A stretch of 64,000 nt of DNA from CAZGOM01 sp964527265 (GCA_964527265.1 CAZGOM010000004.1:19858-83857), one strand, 5' to 3'. Positions 47,852-57,358 are shown, counted from the stretch's first letter. A program made the numbers and translations. The notes: generated by a model from the letters alone, not told the origin.

Positions 47852-48241
47852 ATGTTGGTACGTGATACGGAATCGGTGCCGAGCCAGACGATGACGATGC
47901 CTGGCGCGGTGGGTGTGACGATGAAGCTGCTGGTGGGGCGCGCCGATGGAGCGCCGACATTTGCAATGCGGCAGTTCACGGTGGAGCCGACGGGACATAC
48001 ACCGCTGCACCAGCATAATTACGAGCATGAGGTGCTGATAGTGGAGGGCGCTGGGGTGCTGCATACGAGCGCGGATGGGTCGGGTGACAAGGCGATTAAG
48101 GCGGGGGATGCGCTTTTGATACCGGCGAATCAATTGCACCAGTTTCATAATGTTTCGGGTGCGCCGCTGAAGTTCGTATGTCTGGTACCGGTGAAGTTTG
48201 ATTGCGGCGGCGGGGAATGCAAGCCAACGCCGGGGAGCTGA
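47852..48241 (+). CDS. Cupin-domain protein
   Basis: 129 residues forming a single double-stranded beta-helix. Cupin motif 1 is HTPLHQHNYEHEVLIVEG (two His, Glu and a later Gly) and motif 2 is PANQLHQFHNVSG (His). This is a metal-binding small barrel; activity could be isomerase, dioxygenase or sensor. GGAGAT precedes the ATG. Its stop codon forms part of a long hairpin. No operon partner. Confidence 0.88.
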   Translation: MLVRDTESVPSQTMTMPGAVGVTMKLLVGRADGAPTFAMRQFTVEPTGHTPLHQHNYEHEVLIVEGAGVLHTSADGSGDKAIKAGDALLIPANQLHQFHNVSGAPLKFVCLVPVKFDCGGGECKPTPGS

Positions 48242-48270
48242 TCCCAAGCGCGCGGACGCGTTGGGATCAG
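48238..48270 (+). terminator. Hairpin at the cupin stop codon
   Basis: CTGATCCCAA (48238-48247) and TTGGGATCAG (48261-48270) pair perfectly around CGCG/CGCG, with the TGA stop inside the stem. There is no T-run, so it may be a stability element rather than a classic terminator; decayed GAGTC-type heptads follow (48271-48330). Confidence 0.55.
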
Positions 48271-48568
48271 AGTCTCGGGTCCTGTGTCGTGCGTCCTGGA
48301 TCAAGAGTTTCAGAGTTACAGAGTCAAGGGTTAGAGGTTTAGATTGTGGATTCGGCAGGGATTGGGTTGGCTTGGTGGAAAACCTCTTCACGGCGTTGCG
48401 GGCTTTGATATGATCCGAAGCGTGGAGAAGCGGCGGGTGCGGGTTTGCAAGCAACTTGCAAAGAACTCAGCACCGGCAAGACCCCGATGTCGAACGCTCC
48501 CGGTCGTTCTGTGCGGTTGTGGTGGGTGAAGCACTCCCACCGGGCATCCAATCCAAAAGGGCGGAACC

Positions 48569-49576
48569 ATGGCAGATACCTCCGAGAACACGAAATCGGT
48601 CGGCGAGAAGCTTGTGTACGCGGCGATCCCGATCTTCCTTGCCGCGGCGATCATCTGCGGGATGGGGGTGCTGGTGGTCATGCGTGCCAAGAGCGACAGC
48701 AGCCTGCTGGGCGGGCTGTTCACCACATGCATCGGCGCGACTTTCGCGTTTGGCGCGGTGCTGGTGGGCGTGCGCGGTGCGATGCAGGTGGCCATCGGGC
48801 AGGCGACGCCTCCCGCGGCTGCGGCGGGCGGGGCGGGGGACCTGTCTGAAGCCGTGCCGCTTTTGCGCTCGATCAGTGATCGTTTGATGGTGTCTGACGC
48901 CGCCAAGCGTATTGCTTACCGTGAAAAAGACCTTGAAGCCCTGCGTAAAGCAATCAGCGACGACATCAACCTCGGCAAGTTCGACGCGGCGCTGGCGCTG
49001 GTTCAGGAAATGGAAAAGACGTACGGCTATAAGGCCGAAGCCGAGCATTTCCGCGAAGAGATCATCGATGCGCGCGAAGCCGTGGTGGAGCGCGAAGTGC
49101 AGAAGGGCATGGAAGAGATCGACCGGGCGATCACCGAGGCCGACTGGGACAAGATCTCCACGCTGGCCAATCGGCTTCGCCGCACGTTTCCCGAGCATAC
49201 CCGCTGCAAGCATTTGCCCAGCTACATCAAGGAACGCAAAGAGCAGCACAAGACGCACCTGGAGAAGGAATTCCTCCAGGCGGCCGAGCGGGACGATGTG
49301 GCGCGCGCAGAACAACTGCTCAAGGAACTGGATAAGTACCTGACACCGGAAGAAGCGGAACCCTTCCGCGAGACGGCGCGTGCGGTGTTCGGCAAGAAGC
49401 GCAAGAACCTGGGCGTGCAGTTCAAGCTAGCGCTGGATGACAAGGATTGGGCACAGGCGATCGCCGTGGGCGAGGAGATCATCAAGGAGTTCCCGAATTC
49501 CAAGATGGCCGAGGAGTTCAAGGGCGTGCGGGATGCGCTGCATGAACGCCTGAAGACGCAGAAGGCGCAGGCTTGA
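48569..49576 (+). CDS. Membrane protein with TPR-like helical domain, unknown
   Basis: 335 residues: two transmembrane helices near the N-terminus (LVYAAIPIFLAAAIICGMGV and LFTTCIGATFAFGAVLVGV), a Pro/Ala linker, then a soluble all-helical domain of repeating helix pairs (GKFDAALALVQEMEKTYGYK, ITEADWDKISTLANRLRRTF, RDDVARAEQLLKELDKYL, DDKDWAQAIAVGEEIIKEF), which look like divergent tetratricopeptide repeats. The design resembles the helical part of the FHA protein at 43253. It uses frequent codons and has a strong terminator, so it is probably well expressed. No function is recognised. Confidence 0.78.
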   Translation: MADTSENTKSVGEKLVYAAIPIFLAAAIICGMGVLVVMRAKSDSSLLGGLFTTCIGATFAFGAVLVGVRGAMQVAIGQATPPAAAAGGAGDLSEAVPLLRSISDRLMVSDAAKRIAYREKDLEALRKAISDDINLGKFDAALALVQEMEKTYGYKAEAEHFREEIIDAREAVVEREVQKGMEEIDRAITEADWDKISTLANRLRRTFPEHTRCKHLPSYIKERKEQHKTHLEKEFLQAAERDDVARAEQLLKELDKYLTPEEAEPFRETARAVFGKKRKNLGVQFKLALDDKDWAQAIAVGEEIIKEFPNSKMAEEFKGVRDALHERLKTQKAQA

Positions 49577-49630
49577 GAAGTCAGATGTAAGAAGTAAAAA
49601 GTTTGAAGTTTAAGAAATGCAGATCATTGG

Positions 49631-49666
49631 ACGCCGGTCGGCTTTGAGCCGACCGGCGTTTTTATT
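49631..49666 (+). terminator. Intrinsic terminator of the TPR-like membrane protein gene
   Basis: ACGCCGGTCGGCT (49631-49643) and AGCCGACCGGCGT (49647-49659) form a perfect 13-bp stem, followed by TTTTATT. Confidence 0.92.
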
Positions 49667-49694
49667 AGGGATGGTGGAAGGTTAAAATTCTGGC

Positions 49695-50408
49695 ATGCGA
49701 GCGCTGAATGAACATTTGCGGGTGCAGATCAATGCGATCAAGAAGAAGCTGAGGCATCGGCGAGTGGCGATCGTTCCACCATCGTCCAAAGTCGAGATGG
49801 AGTTCGTGTTAACGTTCGAGAGGGAGCTTGAGACGCCGATCTTGGCGGCTTATCTGCCCGTGATCTTGGAGATGCTGGGGCGTGAAACCGTGGGAATGGA
49901 GGTGATTTATCAGAATCTGGTGGCCAGTTTCCTTTTCCGGTTCGATGAATATCGGGAACTCGGCATGGAAAAAGAAGTGGAAGATGCCATCCTGATTTTA
50001 TTTTTCGACAGCGTGACTTCCATGGAGGTAGTGCGTTCATTCAGGAAAGAATCGGATGTTCCAATCTGGTACGGGATTCTGAATGATGATCGGGTGCATG
50101 ACTTGATGACATGGGTGTGGCATGGGTTATATCGCCAAGATCCGGATACGCGAGCGCATGCAGAAGCGCTTTGGGCCAAGGTCCTGAGCGGATGGCTGGA
50201 ACATGCCCGGATGGGTTATGCGGCGCGGTTGCACCTGGTGCAGATGCTGGTGAAGGAAATTTATGGAAAAGGGCGCAGAATGGCGCGATTGCTGGGTGTG
50301 AAGGCCCTGATTGATGACCGCGATCAGTTAAGAGAGTGGGTTACGCGGCTGTATTTAGAAGCGCAAGACGCAGATGTGAAGCGGTATCTGGAGCGAGTGG
50401 AAGTATAA
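49695..50408 (+). CDS. Soluble helical protein, unknown
   Basis: 237 residues, rich in helices and charged residues: basic N-terminus (INAIKKKLRHRRVAIVPPSS), then LTFERELETPILAAYLPVIL, VIYQNLVASFLFRFDEYREL, and a long C-terminal part (RAHAEALWAKVLSGWLEHAR, RLHLVQMLVKEIYGKGRR). No signal peptide or membrane helix. It starts 28 bases after a terminator without a good ribosome site. No family is recognised. Confidence 0.6.
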   Translation: MRALNEHLRVQINAIKKKLRHRRVAIVPPSSKVEMEFVLTFERELETPILAAYLPVILEMLGRETVGMEVIYQNLVASFLFRFDEYRELGMEKEVEDAILILFFDSVTSMEVVRSFRKESDVPIWYGILNDDRVHDLMTWVWHGLYRQDPDTRAHAEALWAKVLSGWLEHARMGYAARLHLVQMLVKEIYGKGRRMARLLGVKALIDDRDQLREWVTRLYLEAQDADVKRYLERVEV

Positions 50409-50412
50409 CCAA

Positions 50413-50466
50413 GTGCGGGCGTAAGGCAGATACACCGCAACCGAAGACGGCTGCAGTGTGCCACCC
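50413..50466. repeat. GTGTG/CACAC hairpin repeat, copy 3
   Basis: GCGGGCGTAAGGCAGA, then ACACCGCA pairing with TGCAGTGT, an inner CCG/CGG, and GCCACC. It is the only DNA between two convergent genes and may act as their bidirectional terminator. Confidence 0.65.
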
Positions 50467-50470
50467 ATTT

Positions 50471-53152
50471 TCACCTGACGGTGCAGAGCGTGACGGTCTG
50501 GGGGATGCCGCCGATGAGGGCCGCGATGAGGCCGGTCCAACCGGTCTGGTGGGAGGCGCCCATGCCGCGGCCATTGTCGCCATGGAAGTATTCGTGGAAG
50601 AGGAGGTGGTCTTTGAAGTTGGGGTCGTACTGGTGGCGTTCGGAAGTGCCATGGATGGGGCGGCGGCCGTCGGCGTCCTTGAGGAAGAGCTTGATCATGC
50701 GGCGGGAGAGTTCGTCGGCGGCTTCGACAAGGGTGAGGTAGCGGCCGGAGCCGGTGGGGCATTCGATTTTGAAATCGTCGCCGTAGTAGTAGTGGAATTT
50801 GTGAAGGGCTTCGATGAGGAGGTAATTGACGGGGAACCAGATGGGGCCGCGCCAGTTGGAATTGCCGCCGAAGAGCTCGGAGTCGGACTCGCCGGGGGTG
50901 TAGTGGACTTCGTGGCGTTTTTCCTGGCACTCAAAGACGTAAGGGTGGGTTTTGTGATAGCGGGAGAGGGCGCGTATGCCGTAGGGGGAGAGGAATTCGG
51001 TTTCGTCGAGGGCGCGGCGCAGGAGGCACTTCATGCGGTGGCCGCGCAGGAGGGAGAGGAGGCGGGTTTCGCCGACGCCGTTTTCATACCAGCGGGAGAC
51101 GAGACTGGCGCTTTTGGGGTAGGTCTTGGAAAACCATTCGAGGCGCTCGGCGAATTCGGGGACTTTGCGCATGAGTTCGGGGTCGAGGACTTCGACGGCA
51201 AAAAGCGGCGCGAGGCCGACCATGGAGCGGAGCTTCATGGGCATGGTTTCGCCGTCGGGGAGGGAGAGGACGTCATAGAAGAAGCCGTCGGTTTCATCCC
51301 AGAGGTTGATGCCGCGGCCGCCGATGTTGGTCATGGCGCCGGCGATGAGAAGGAAGTGCTGGAAGAACTTGGTGACCATCTCCTGGTAGGCGGGCATGTA
51401 GGCGGCGAGTTCAAGGGCGATGCGCATCATATTGAGGCAGAACATGGCGACCCAGGAGGTGCCGTCGGCCTGGTGGATGTGGCCGCCCATGGGGAGGGGG
51501 GCGCTGCGGTCGAAGACGCCGATGTTGTCCAAGCCCAGGAAGCCGCCCTGGAAGACGTTATGGCCTTCAGGGTCTTTGCGGTTGACCCACCAGGTGAAGT
51601 TCAGGAGGAGTTTGTGGAAGCAGCGCTGGAGGAAGTCCAGGTCGCGCCGGCCGGTGAGGGCACGGTCAATCTGATAAACGCGCCAGCAGGCCCAGGCGTG
51701 AACGGGAGGATTGACGTCGGAGAAGTTCCATTCGTAAGCGGGGAGCTGGCCGTTGGGGTGGATGTACCAGACGCGCATCAGGGTGTGGAGCTGCTGCTTG
51801 GCCATGTTGGGATCGATGCCGGCAAGGGCGACGGCATGGAAGGCCAGATCCCATGCGGCAAACCAGGGATACTCCCACTTATCGGGCATGGAGATGATGT
51901 CCCCGCAATTCATGTGCGTCCACTCTTTGTTGCGGCCTTCGGAGCGGCCCGGCGGGGGCGGGGGCTGATCAGGATCACCGCTGAGCCAGCGGTTGACGTC
52001 CATGGAATAGAACTGGCGAGACCAGAGCATGCCGGCCCAGGCCTGGCGCTGGATAAGCCTTTCCTCGTCACTGGTGCCACTGAAGGCCAGGCCGTTGTAG
52101 AAGGCGTCGGCCTCTTTGATGCGCTTGGTGAAGACAGCGGCGGACTGGGCGGGATCAACGGGTTCCGGGTCGCCTTTTTTCAACTGCAGATAGACCACAC
52201 GCTCTTCCAGAGGCGCGAGCATGAAGCGGTAATGCGCGCCCGCCTTGGTGCCCTGATGGCTGGGGTTCACGGCATGGACGAGGTTATTGACGACGCGATC
52301 GTGAAAAGCATCTTTGAAGAATCCCTGCTCAGGCGGTGTGCCGTAGACGCGGTGGGCGTTGGTCAGGTTTTCAGTAAACAGCCACTCGGGACTGTCCTGC
52401 GCTGTGAGGGACATTTCAGGGTAGGAGTCGAGGTTTACATCGGTGCGGATGGACTGGCCATCCAGCCAGAGGCGGGACTTGGCGGAGGTTTTGTCCCATG
52501 ACCAGGTGTTGCGGAACCAGAGGGTGGGAATGAGATGAATGGGGGCGGGCTGGGATGAGCGGTTGGTGAGCGTGATGCGGATGTGAATGTCGCTGGGGTC
52601 GGCCTTGGCGTACTCAACTAAAACATCAAAGTAACGGTTGTCATCAAATGCGCCGGTTTCGGTGATTTCAAATTCGCGGTCAATACGGGTGCGGGTTTTG
52701 TTTTCGTTGACGAGTTGGGCGTAAGGGAAGGGGGTTTGGGGGTATTTGTAGAGGAACTTGAGGTAGCTGGAGGTGGGGGTGGCGTCGAGGTAGAAGTATT
52801 CTTCTTTGACGTCTTCGCCGTGGTTGCCTTCAATGCCGGTGAGACCAAAAAGGCGTTCCTTGAGGATGGGGTCTTTTTCATTCCAGAGCGCGATGGCGAA
52901 GCAGAGGAGCTGCTGGTCATCGCTGATGCCGCCGAGGCCGTCTTCGCCCCAGCGGTAGGCGCGTGAGCGGGCGTGGTCATGGGGGAAGTAGGTCCAGGCG
53001 CTGCCGTCGGGAGAGTAATCCTCGCGGACGGTGGACCATTGGCGCTCGGAGAGGTAGGGGCCGTAGCGGCCCCAGGGTTCCAGGTTGGAATGGCCGGCGC
53101 GGATGCGGTTGGTTTCTGCTGCGGGGTTGCCTGGAGGGGAGGTGGAATCCAT
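50471..53152 (-). CDS. GH63-like glucosidase
   Basis: 893-residue cytosolic (alpha/alpha)6-barrel glycosidase of the MGH1/GH63-like group. Recognisable family segments: RWGEDGLGGISDDQQLLCF near the N-terminus, GIEGNHGEDVKEEYFYLDAT, WAGMLWSRQFYSMDVNRWL, DKWEYPWFAAWDLAFHAVAL, GGFLGLDNIGVFDRSAPL, WVAMFCLNMMRIALELA, the late WRGPIWFPVNYLLIEAL and FHEYFHGDNGRGMGASHQTG. Typical proteins of this group are about 880-900 residues, which supports the ATG at 53152 (MDSTSPP) over longer frames. Likely acts on glucosylglycerate, mannosylglycerate or another small glucoside. The gene is alone; an unknown membrane-protein gene precedes it. Confidence 0.9.
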   Translation of the reverse strand: MDSTSPPGNPAAETNRIRAGHSNLEPWGRYGPYLSERQWSTVREDYSPDGSAWTYFPHDHARSRAYRWGEDGLGGISDDQQLLCFAIALWNEKDPILKERLFGLTGIEGNHGEDVKEEYFYLDATPTSSYLKFLYKYPQTPFPYAQLVNENKTRTRIDREFEITETGAFDDNRYFDVLVEYAKADPSDIHIRITLTNRSSQPAPIHLIPTLWFRNTWSWDKTSAKSRLWLDGQSIRTDVNLDSYPEMSLTAQDSPEWLFTENLTNAHRVYGTPPEQGFFKDAFHDRVVNNLVHAVNPSHQGTKAGAHYRFMLAPLEERVVYLQLKKGDPEPVDPAQSAAVFTKRIKEADAFYNGLAFSGTSDEERLIQRQAWAGMLWSRQFYSMDVNRWLSGDPDQPPPPPGRSEGRNKEWTHMNCGDIISMPDKWEYPWFAAWDLAFHAVALAGIDPNMAKQQLHTLMRVWYIHPNGQLPAYEWNFSDVNPPVHAWACWRVYQIDRALTGRRDLDFLQRCFHKLLLNFTWWVNRKDPEGHNVFQGGFLGLDNIGVFDRSAPLPMGGHIHQADGTSWVAMFCLNMMRIALELAAYMPAYQEMVTKFFQHFLLIAGAMTNIGGRGINLWDETDGFFYDVLSLPDGETMPMKLRSMVGLAPLFAVEVLDPELMRKVPEFAERLEWFSKTYPKSASLVSRWYENGVGETRLLSLLRGHRMKCLLRRALDETEFLSPYGIRALSRYHKTHPYVFECQEKRHEVHYTPGESDSELFGGNSNWRGPIWFPVNYLLIEALHKFHYYYGDDFKIECPTGSGRYLTLVEAADELSRRMIKLFLKDADGRRPIHGTSERHQYDPNFKDHLLFHEYFHGDNGRGMGASHQTGWTGLIAALIGGIPQTVTLCTVR

Positions 53153-53216
53153 GTAGAGGAGTGTAACGCGCCGGGACGGCGCGAGAGAGCTGATGAGAGA
53201 AAGTAGAGCGGATGAA

Positions 53217-53948
53217 TCAGACACCGAGGTAGCGGACGAGGAGCCAATAGACAGTGAGGGCAGAGAGCCCGGCGAGGATTGGGGGGATGGTGAGGCCGAG
53301 AATGGTGGCGATGCGGATCTTGGCATCCATGTTGTCAGGCAGGGTGACCTGGGCTTCGTGGATGAGTTTTTCGCGAACTTTGTGAAGATCGACGCCGCCG
53401 TGGGCAGAGTCGTCGCGGCGGAGCTCGGCAAGGGTGAGCTTGGCGATGGCTTTGAGGAGGAGGGTTTGGGTGGCGCGAAGGAGCCACGCGCGGATGCCGC
53501 GTTTTTCACGGGGTTGGGCCAGGAGGGCGTCGACGCGGGATTTAAGGGCGTCTTCACACTGGCGCAGGGGGATGCGTTCACCGGCTTTGGTGACGAGGTG
53601 GCCGCGTTCGCCGTGGGTGAGGGAGGCGTCGGGGACGAGGCCCTGGAAGATGAAGTTGATGGCGAGGGAAGCGAGGCCGGTGGTGCGAAGGGCGTGGGCG
53701 CAGGTGACGCTGACGGCGCGTTTAAAGCCGAAGACGGCGGCGGCGAGGATCATGGCGATGAAGGCGACAATGCCGAGGATGGAAGCCACGACAGGGTCTG
53801 ACCAGGCACCGGCGACAATGGCGAGGGTGACGGCGAGGCCGACGAGGGCATTGACGGCGAAGACAACAAAAAAGCTCAAGACGCCGATGGCGGCGGACTT
53901 GAGCATGGAGAGTGTGAGATCACCCCACCCGGTGGAAGATTGTTCCAT
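53217..53948 (-). CDS. Membrane protein of unknown function
   Basis: 243 residues with two N-terminal transmembrane helices (AAIGVLSFFVVFAVNALVGL; VVASILGIVAFIAMILAAAV), a soluble middle part (RECEDALKSR-like amphipathic helices; EKRGIRAWLLRATQTLLL) and a C-terminal helix (ILGLTIPPILAGLSALTVYW). The basic middle probably lies inside the cell. No known family is evident. It is 64 bases upstream of the glucosidase gene on the same strand, so co-transcription is possible. Confidence 0.6.
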   Translation of the reverse strand: MEQSSTGWGDLTLSMLKSAAIGVLSFFVVFAVNALVGLAVTLAIVAGAWSDPVVASILGIVAFIAMILAAAVFGFKRAVSVTCAHALRTTGLASLAINFIFQGLVPDASLTHGERGHLVTKAGERIPLRQCEDALKSRVDALLAQPREKRGIRAWLLRATQTLLLKAIAKLTLAELRRDDSAHGGVDLHKVREKLIHEAQVTLPDNMDAKIRIATILGLTIPPILAGLSALTVYWLLVRYLGV

Positions 53949-53983
53949 GGTAAGAGTTTAGCGCAGTGAGGGGGCACACAGGA

Positions 53984-55174
53984 TCAGGCGTGGATTTTGA
54001 CCTTGACCATGCGGATGCCGGAGTAGTGTTTGGCGTTCCAGTGTTCAATGTAGCCCTGGACGTCGTATACGACGAGGACTTCATCGGGGCCATTGGGGAG
54101 GACGCCGAGGTAGTCGCCCGAGTCCCAGTAGCGTACGCCCAACTGCGTGGGGCCGCGGAGTTGGAGGTCTTTGGGGACGCCCATGAGGGTTTGGGTGTCG
54201 AGTTCCCATGCATGAAGGTCCAGGCGGGCTTGCCATGCTGTGCCAGTGCCAGTGGGGTCGACCATGATGTTTTTGCCATGGCGGCCGTAGACCAGGACGA
54301 GCGTGCCATTTTCAAGCTGTGTGAGAACAGGCCAGACCATGCCAGGCTTATAGCCGGGCTCATCGATGACGGGGACGTGGGCAATGGGGGTCCAGGTTTT
54401 GCCCAGGTCATTGGACCATGTATGGACCAGGTGAAGACCGGTGCGGACGACGCTGTAGAGGCGGCCGTCTTTTAACACGGTGACGGTGGATTCATTGCAG
54501 CCTTCGGGAGAGTCGGGGGCTTGGCCAACCAGTCCCTGCTCGTGCCAGGTGTGCCCCTGGTCACTGGAGATGTAGCCCCATGTGGCCATTTTGGCGTCGG
54601 TGGTGAAGGAGGGCCACCAGTAGGCCTGGCAGTAGAGGCGGCCATCGGGGAGGGTGATGAGGGTGGTGGGATCGGGGCCGTTGAGTTTGATGTCCTCATT
54701 GGTCATGTCGTCGCGCTTGAAGAGGCCGTTCCAGATTTCCCACCATGGGAAGGTGGGGTATGCACTGACGGACTGGAAGGTTTTAAGAGGGATGGCGCGA
54801 CAGCCGGGTGCGTGGAAGACGGCGTGGCCTTTTTTGACCGGAGCGCTGGGGAGTATGGGGTTGGACCAGGCGGCGTGGCGGTGGCTTGTGGTGGGGTTTT
54901 TGGGATCGCAGATGCCGTAAGTGTCCATCTCGACCATGGAGCCGTCATTGAAGAAGCCGGTGACGGCGTGGCGTGGGATGTTATCGGTGGGACAGGCCCA
55001 GTTGATGCCGTTGTCGGCGGACTGGAGGCGCATGTTGGGTGTGAAGTGTGTGTCGTGTCCGTAGGCGGTGTGGAGAAGGAGGAGGCCTGAGGGGTGGCGG
55101 AGGAAGTTTGGGAACCATCGTTCACCATAAGCGGCTTTTTCGATGGTGACAGGTCGGGTGGGGGATAATTTCAT
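53984..55174 (-). CDS. BNR/sialidase-family protein
   Basis: 396 residues, beta-propeller type. Three Asp-box turns are visible: SADNGINW, SSDQGHTW and SNDLGKTW, with the repeated strand GRLYSVVRTG and TLVLVYGRHG. The N-terminal FLRHPSGLLLL is compatible with the sialidase start. No signal peptide. It is 162 bases downstream of the lyase gene on the same strand, so both probably belong to one catabolic unit with the amidohydrolase and the FCD regulator. AGGAACTCCCT precedes the ATG. The sugar is not identified. Confidence 0.82.
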   Translation of the reverse strand: MKLSPTRPVTIEKAAYGERWFPNFLRHPSGLLLLHTAYGHDTHFTPNMRLQSADNGINWACPTDNIPRHAVTGFFNDGSMVEMDTYGICDPKNPTTSHRHAAWSNPILPSAPVKKGHAVFHAPGCRAIPLKTFQSVSAYPTFPWWEIWNGLFKRDDMTNEDIKLNGPDPTTLITLPDGRLYCQAYWWPSFTTDAKMATWGYISSDQGHTWHEQGLVGQAPDSPEGCNESTVTVLKDGRLYSVVRTGLHLVHTWSNDLGKTWTPIAHVPVIDEPGYKPGMVWPVLTQLENGTLVLVYGRHGKNIMVDPTGTGTAWQARLDLHAWELDTQTLMGVPKDLQLRGPTQLGVRYWDSGDYLGVLPNGPDEVLVVYDVQGYIEHWNAKHYSGIRMVKVKIHA

Positions 55175-55211
55175 AGGGAGTTCCTGGCGAAGGCGTTGGG
55201 GTTCTGGAGTT

Positions 55212-55243
55212 GTCCCCGGGTCCTGAGTTCCGAGTCCTGTGTC
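55212..55243. repeat. GAGTCC heptad array
   Basis: TCCCCGGGTCCTGAGTTCCG and GAGTCCTGTGTC, short GAGTCC-type units in the spacer between the sialidase-like and lyase genes, followed by a small hairpin-rich stretch. Confidence 0.55.
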
Positions 55244-55335
55244 AGAACAAAGTTGAAGAGTCGCGATAGCAAAAGCATGCGCGGGTCACCCTCAGCGCAG
55301 TCCCTTTCTTAGAGGGAAAAGAAGAGAAGAGTCGA

Positions 55336-56289
55336 TCAGAAGGGGACTTTGGCGGTTTTGTCGAGGAGCCATGGGGCGGTTTTTTGGCACCAGTCGCGCA
55401 TGATGTCGACATGCTTCTGGGAAGCGCTGCGGTAGGGCTTCTGGCAGGGGAGTTCGACAGGGGCGGGAGGGACGGCGACATTGCGGAAGACGCGGTCGAC
55501 GGCGGAGTCAAAGAGGCCATCGGGGCCGGTGACCCAGGGGACGGCGACGTCCATGATGAGGGCGTGGAGGATTTTTTGAAGAGGGGCGGCCTGCTCAAAT
55601 TGCTTGGCTTCGCACATCTGGAAGAGGCGGACGACGGCGTGGGGACAGAGGCCGGTGCCGGAGAAATAGCCGCCGCGGCCGCCGAGTTTGGCGCGCTCGA
55701 TCATGTCGTGCTCGCCGCCGCCGATGGCCAGGTCGGGAACGAGATCGTGCATGGTTTTGAGGGTGGCCAGATCGCAGCCGCCGTCTTTCATGCCGACAAA
55801 GTGGGGGATGGCGCCAGCTAGTTTGGCGATCTGATCGGGCTTGAATTTCTTTTTGGCGCGGCTGGTGTGGTAGAGAATGATCGGCGTAGAAGGGAAGGCG
55901 TTTGCGAGGTCGAGCATGAAGCCTTCGGCTTCGTCGTCTTTTAATTCGAGCCAGAAGGGGAGGGCGACCTGGAGGGCGTCGGCGCCGGCTTTGACGGCGT
56001 GTTTGCCGCGCTTGATGGCGGATTGGGTGCAGAGGCTGGTGATGCCGATCTGGATGGGAAGGTTGGCTTTGTGGGCTTCCTCGACAGCGATGTCGGTGAT
56101 GCGTTTATAGGTGTCATCGTCCTGTGTGTAGAACTCGCCGGTGGTGCCGCCGGTGTAGACGCCGGTGACGCCGGTGCCGGCGTACCAGGCGACTTCCTTG
56201 CGGAAGCGTGTTTCGTCGAGGGTGGAGTCAGGGTTCCAGGTGGAGATGAGGGCGCACCAGGGGCCGCCGGTGGATTTGCGAGTAAGCAT
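55336..56289 (-). CDS. Dihydrodipicolinate synthase/N-acetylneuraminate lyase family protein
   Basis: 317-residue class I aldolase. Family residues: the GGTTGE motif (47-52), Tyr140 in IILYHTS and the Schiff-base Lys168 in GMKDGG; ALPFWLEL and GGGEHDMIERAKLGGRGGY are also typical. The end (WLLDKTAKVPF) is as usual. In a setting with a sialidase-like protein, an amidohydrolase and a GntR regulator, cleavage of a 2-keto-3-deoxy sugar acid or of N-acetylneuraminate is more likely than lysine synthesis. No signal peptide. Operon member between the amidohydrolase and the sialidase-like gene. Confidence 0.9.
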   Translation of the reverse strand: MLTRKSTGGPWCALISTWNPDSTLDETRFRKEVAWYAGTGVTGVYTGGTTGEFYTQDDDTYKRITDIAVEEAHKANLPIQIGITSLCTQSAIKRGKHAVKAGADALQVALPFWLELKDDEAEGFMLDLANAFPSTPIILYHTSRAKKKFKPDQIAKLAGAIPHFVGMKDGGCDLATLKTMHDLVPDLAIGGGEHDMIERAKLGGRGGYFSGTGLCPHAVVRLFQMCEAKQFEQAAPLQKILHALIMDVAVPWVTGPDGLFDSAVDRVFRNVAVPPAPVELPCQKPYRSASQKHVDIMRDWCQKTAPWLLDKTAKVPF

Positions 56290-56350
56290 GGGGAGGGTTC
56301 TTGGGTAAGGGGTGATTGGTGGGGTTTGTTGGTGCTGTGGGGGTGAGTGG

Positions 56351-56457
56351 CGTTGTTGGTCGGGTTATCGGGTGGCCGGGTTGCCGGGGGGCTTCGAGTG
56401 GCGATTGTTGAGGGAGGCTTGGTCGAAGACCCCCGCAACCCGATGACCCGGTGACCT
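56351..56457. repeat. Facing CGGGTT arrays between amidohydrolase and lyase
   Basis: TCGGGTTATCGGGTGG and CCGGGTTGCCGGGGG at 56358-56390 face CGCAACCCGATGACCCGGTG at about 56434-56453 across a spacer. The arrangement matches the heptad pairs elsewhere, with a different unit. Confidence 0.6.
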
Positions 56458-56475
56458 GGGTGCGTGGGCGCGTGA

Positions 56476-57333
56476 TTACAGCTTGAGCTTAAGCAGCTTC
56501 ATCGCGTTATCGCGGAGGATGGCGCGTTTTTGGGGGAGGGTGAGGTCGGCATGATCAATGCGGGCGCGCATCATGGACGCGGCGTAGAGAGGGGTGTCAG
56601 TGCCGTAGAGGATGCGGTCGACGCCGACTTCCTTGACGGCCCATTCGATGAGGTTGGGGAGGAGGCTGTTGGCGCTGGAGGTGTCGACGTAGACATTGCC
56701 GTGCTTGGAGGCCTGAATGGCGCGGACTTGGTGGGTGGGGTCGCCATCGATGGCGTGGCCCAGATGGGCGAGGATGAGCTTGGCCTCGGGAAATTGGTTG
56801 ATGGCATCGACGAAATGGCCGGGGAGTGTGGTTTTGCAGCCGGAGTGGGCGAGGACGACGGCTTTGTGTTTGGCGGCGAATTCGAAGAGGGCGGGGGCGT
56901 AGCGGCGGGTGGAGTATTGGTGCATTTCGCCGTGAATCTTGATGCCGACGCAGTGGGGCTGGGCGAGCATGTCCTTGGCTTGTACGTAGCTTTCGGGTTC
57001 CTGCGGATCGATGACGACCCACTGGAGGAAGCCGGGTGTGGTGGGGACGACTTTGGCGGCTTCGTCGTTACCTTTCAAGACTTCGCCCTGGCCGGTGGGA
57101 AGAATGGCAGTGAGGGGGGAGACGACGGTCCACTGGGTGTGGGCTTCGTGTGCGCGCCGTGCGACGGTTTTGGCGTCGCCGGTGTAGAACTCGGCTTTGA
57201 GAGGATGGCATTCACCTTTGGGGATGCGGTAGATGCCGTAGTGCGCATGGACGTCGATGGCCTGGATTTGTTGCGCGGGTGTTTGATTTTGGAGGAAGGG
57301 TTTTGTGAAAGCGAGCGGTTTGGGAGCCGGCAT
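56476..57333 (-). CDS. Amidohydrolase-family protein
   Basis: 285-residue TIM-barrel metal-dependent hydrolase of the amidohydrolase-2 type: IDVHAHYG (HxH), VLAHSGCK, LILAHLGH and LYGTDTPL carry the metal and catalytic positions in order. No signal peptide. It is the first gene behind a short perfect palindrome and the FCD-type regulator, and heads the run amidohydrolase - lyase - sialidase-like. It may hydrolyse a lactone or decarboxylate an intermediate from the same substrate. Confidence 0.88.
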   Translation of the reverse strand: MPAPKPLAFTKPFLQNQTPAQQIQAIDVHAHYGIYRIPKGECHPLKAEFYTGDAKTVARRAHEAHTQWTVVSPLTAILPTGQGEVLKGNDEAAKVVPTTPGFLQWVVIDPQEPESYVQAKDMLAQPHCVGIKIHGEMHQYSTRRYAPALFEFAAKHKAVVLAHSGCKTTLPGHFVDAINQFPEAKLILAHLGHAIDGDPTHQVRAIQASKHGNVYVDTSSANSLLPNLIEWAVKEVGVDRILYGTDTPLYAASMMRARIDHADLTLPQKRAILRDNAMKLLKLKL

Positions 57334-57358
57334 GTGAGCGCCTTTCGGAAGGGTGAAA

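Noticed and set aside
50336..52501. 721-codon frame opposite the GH63-like glucosidase
   Set aside because: Antisense shadow with the same biased composition; the glucosidase frame has clear family motifs over its full length.
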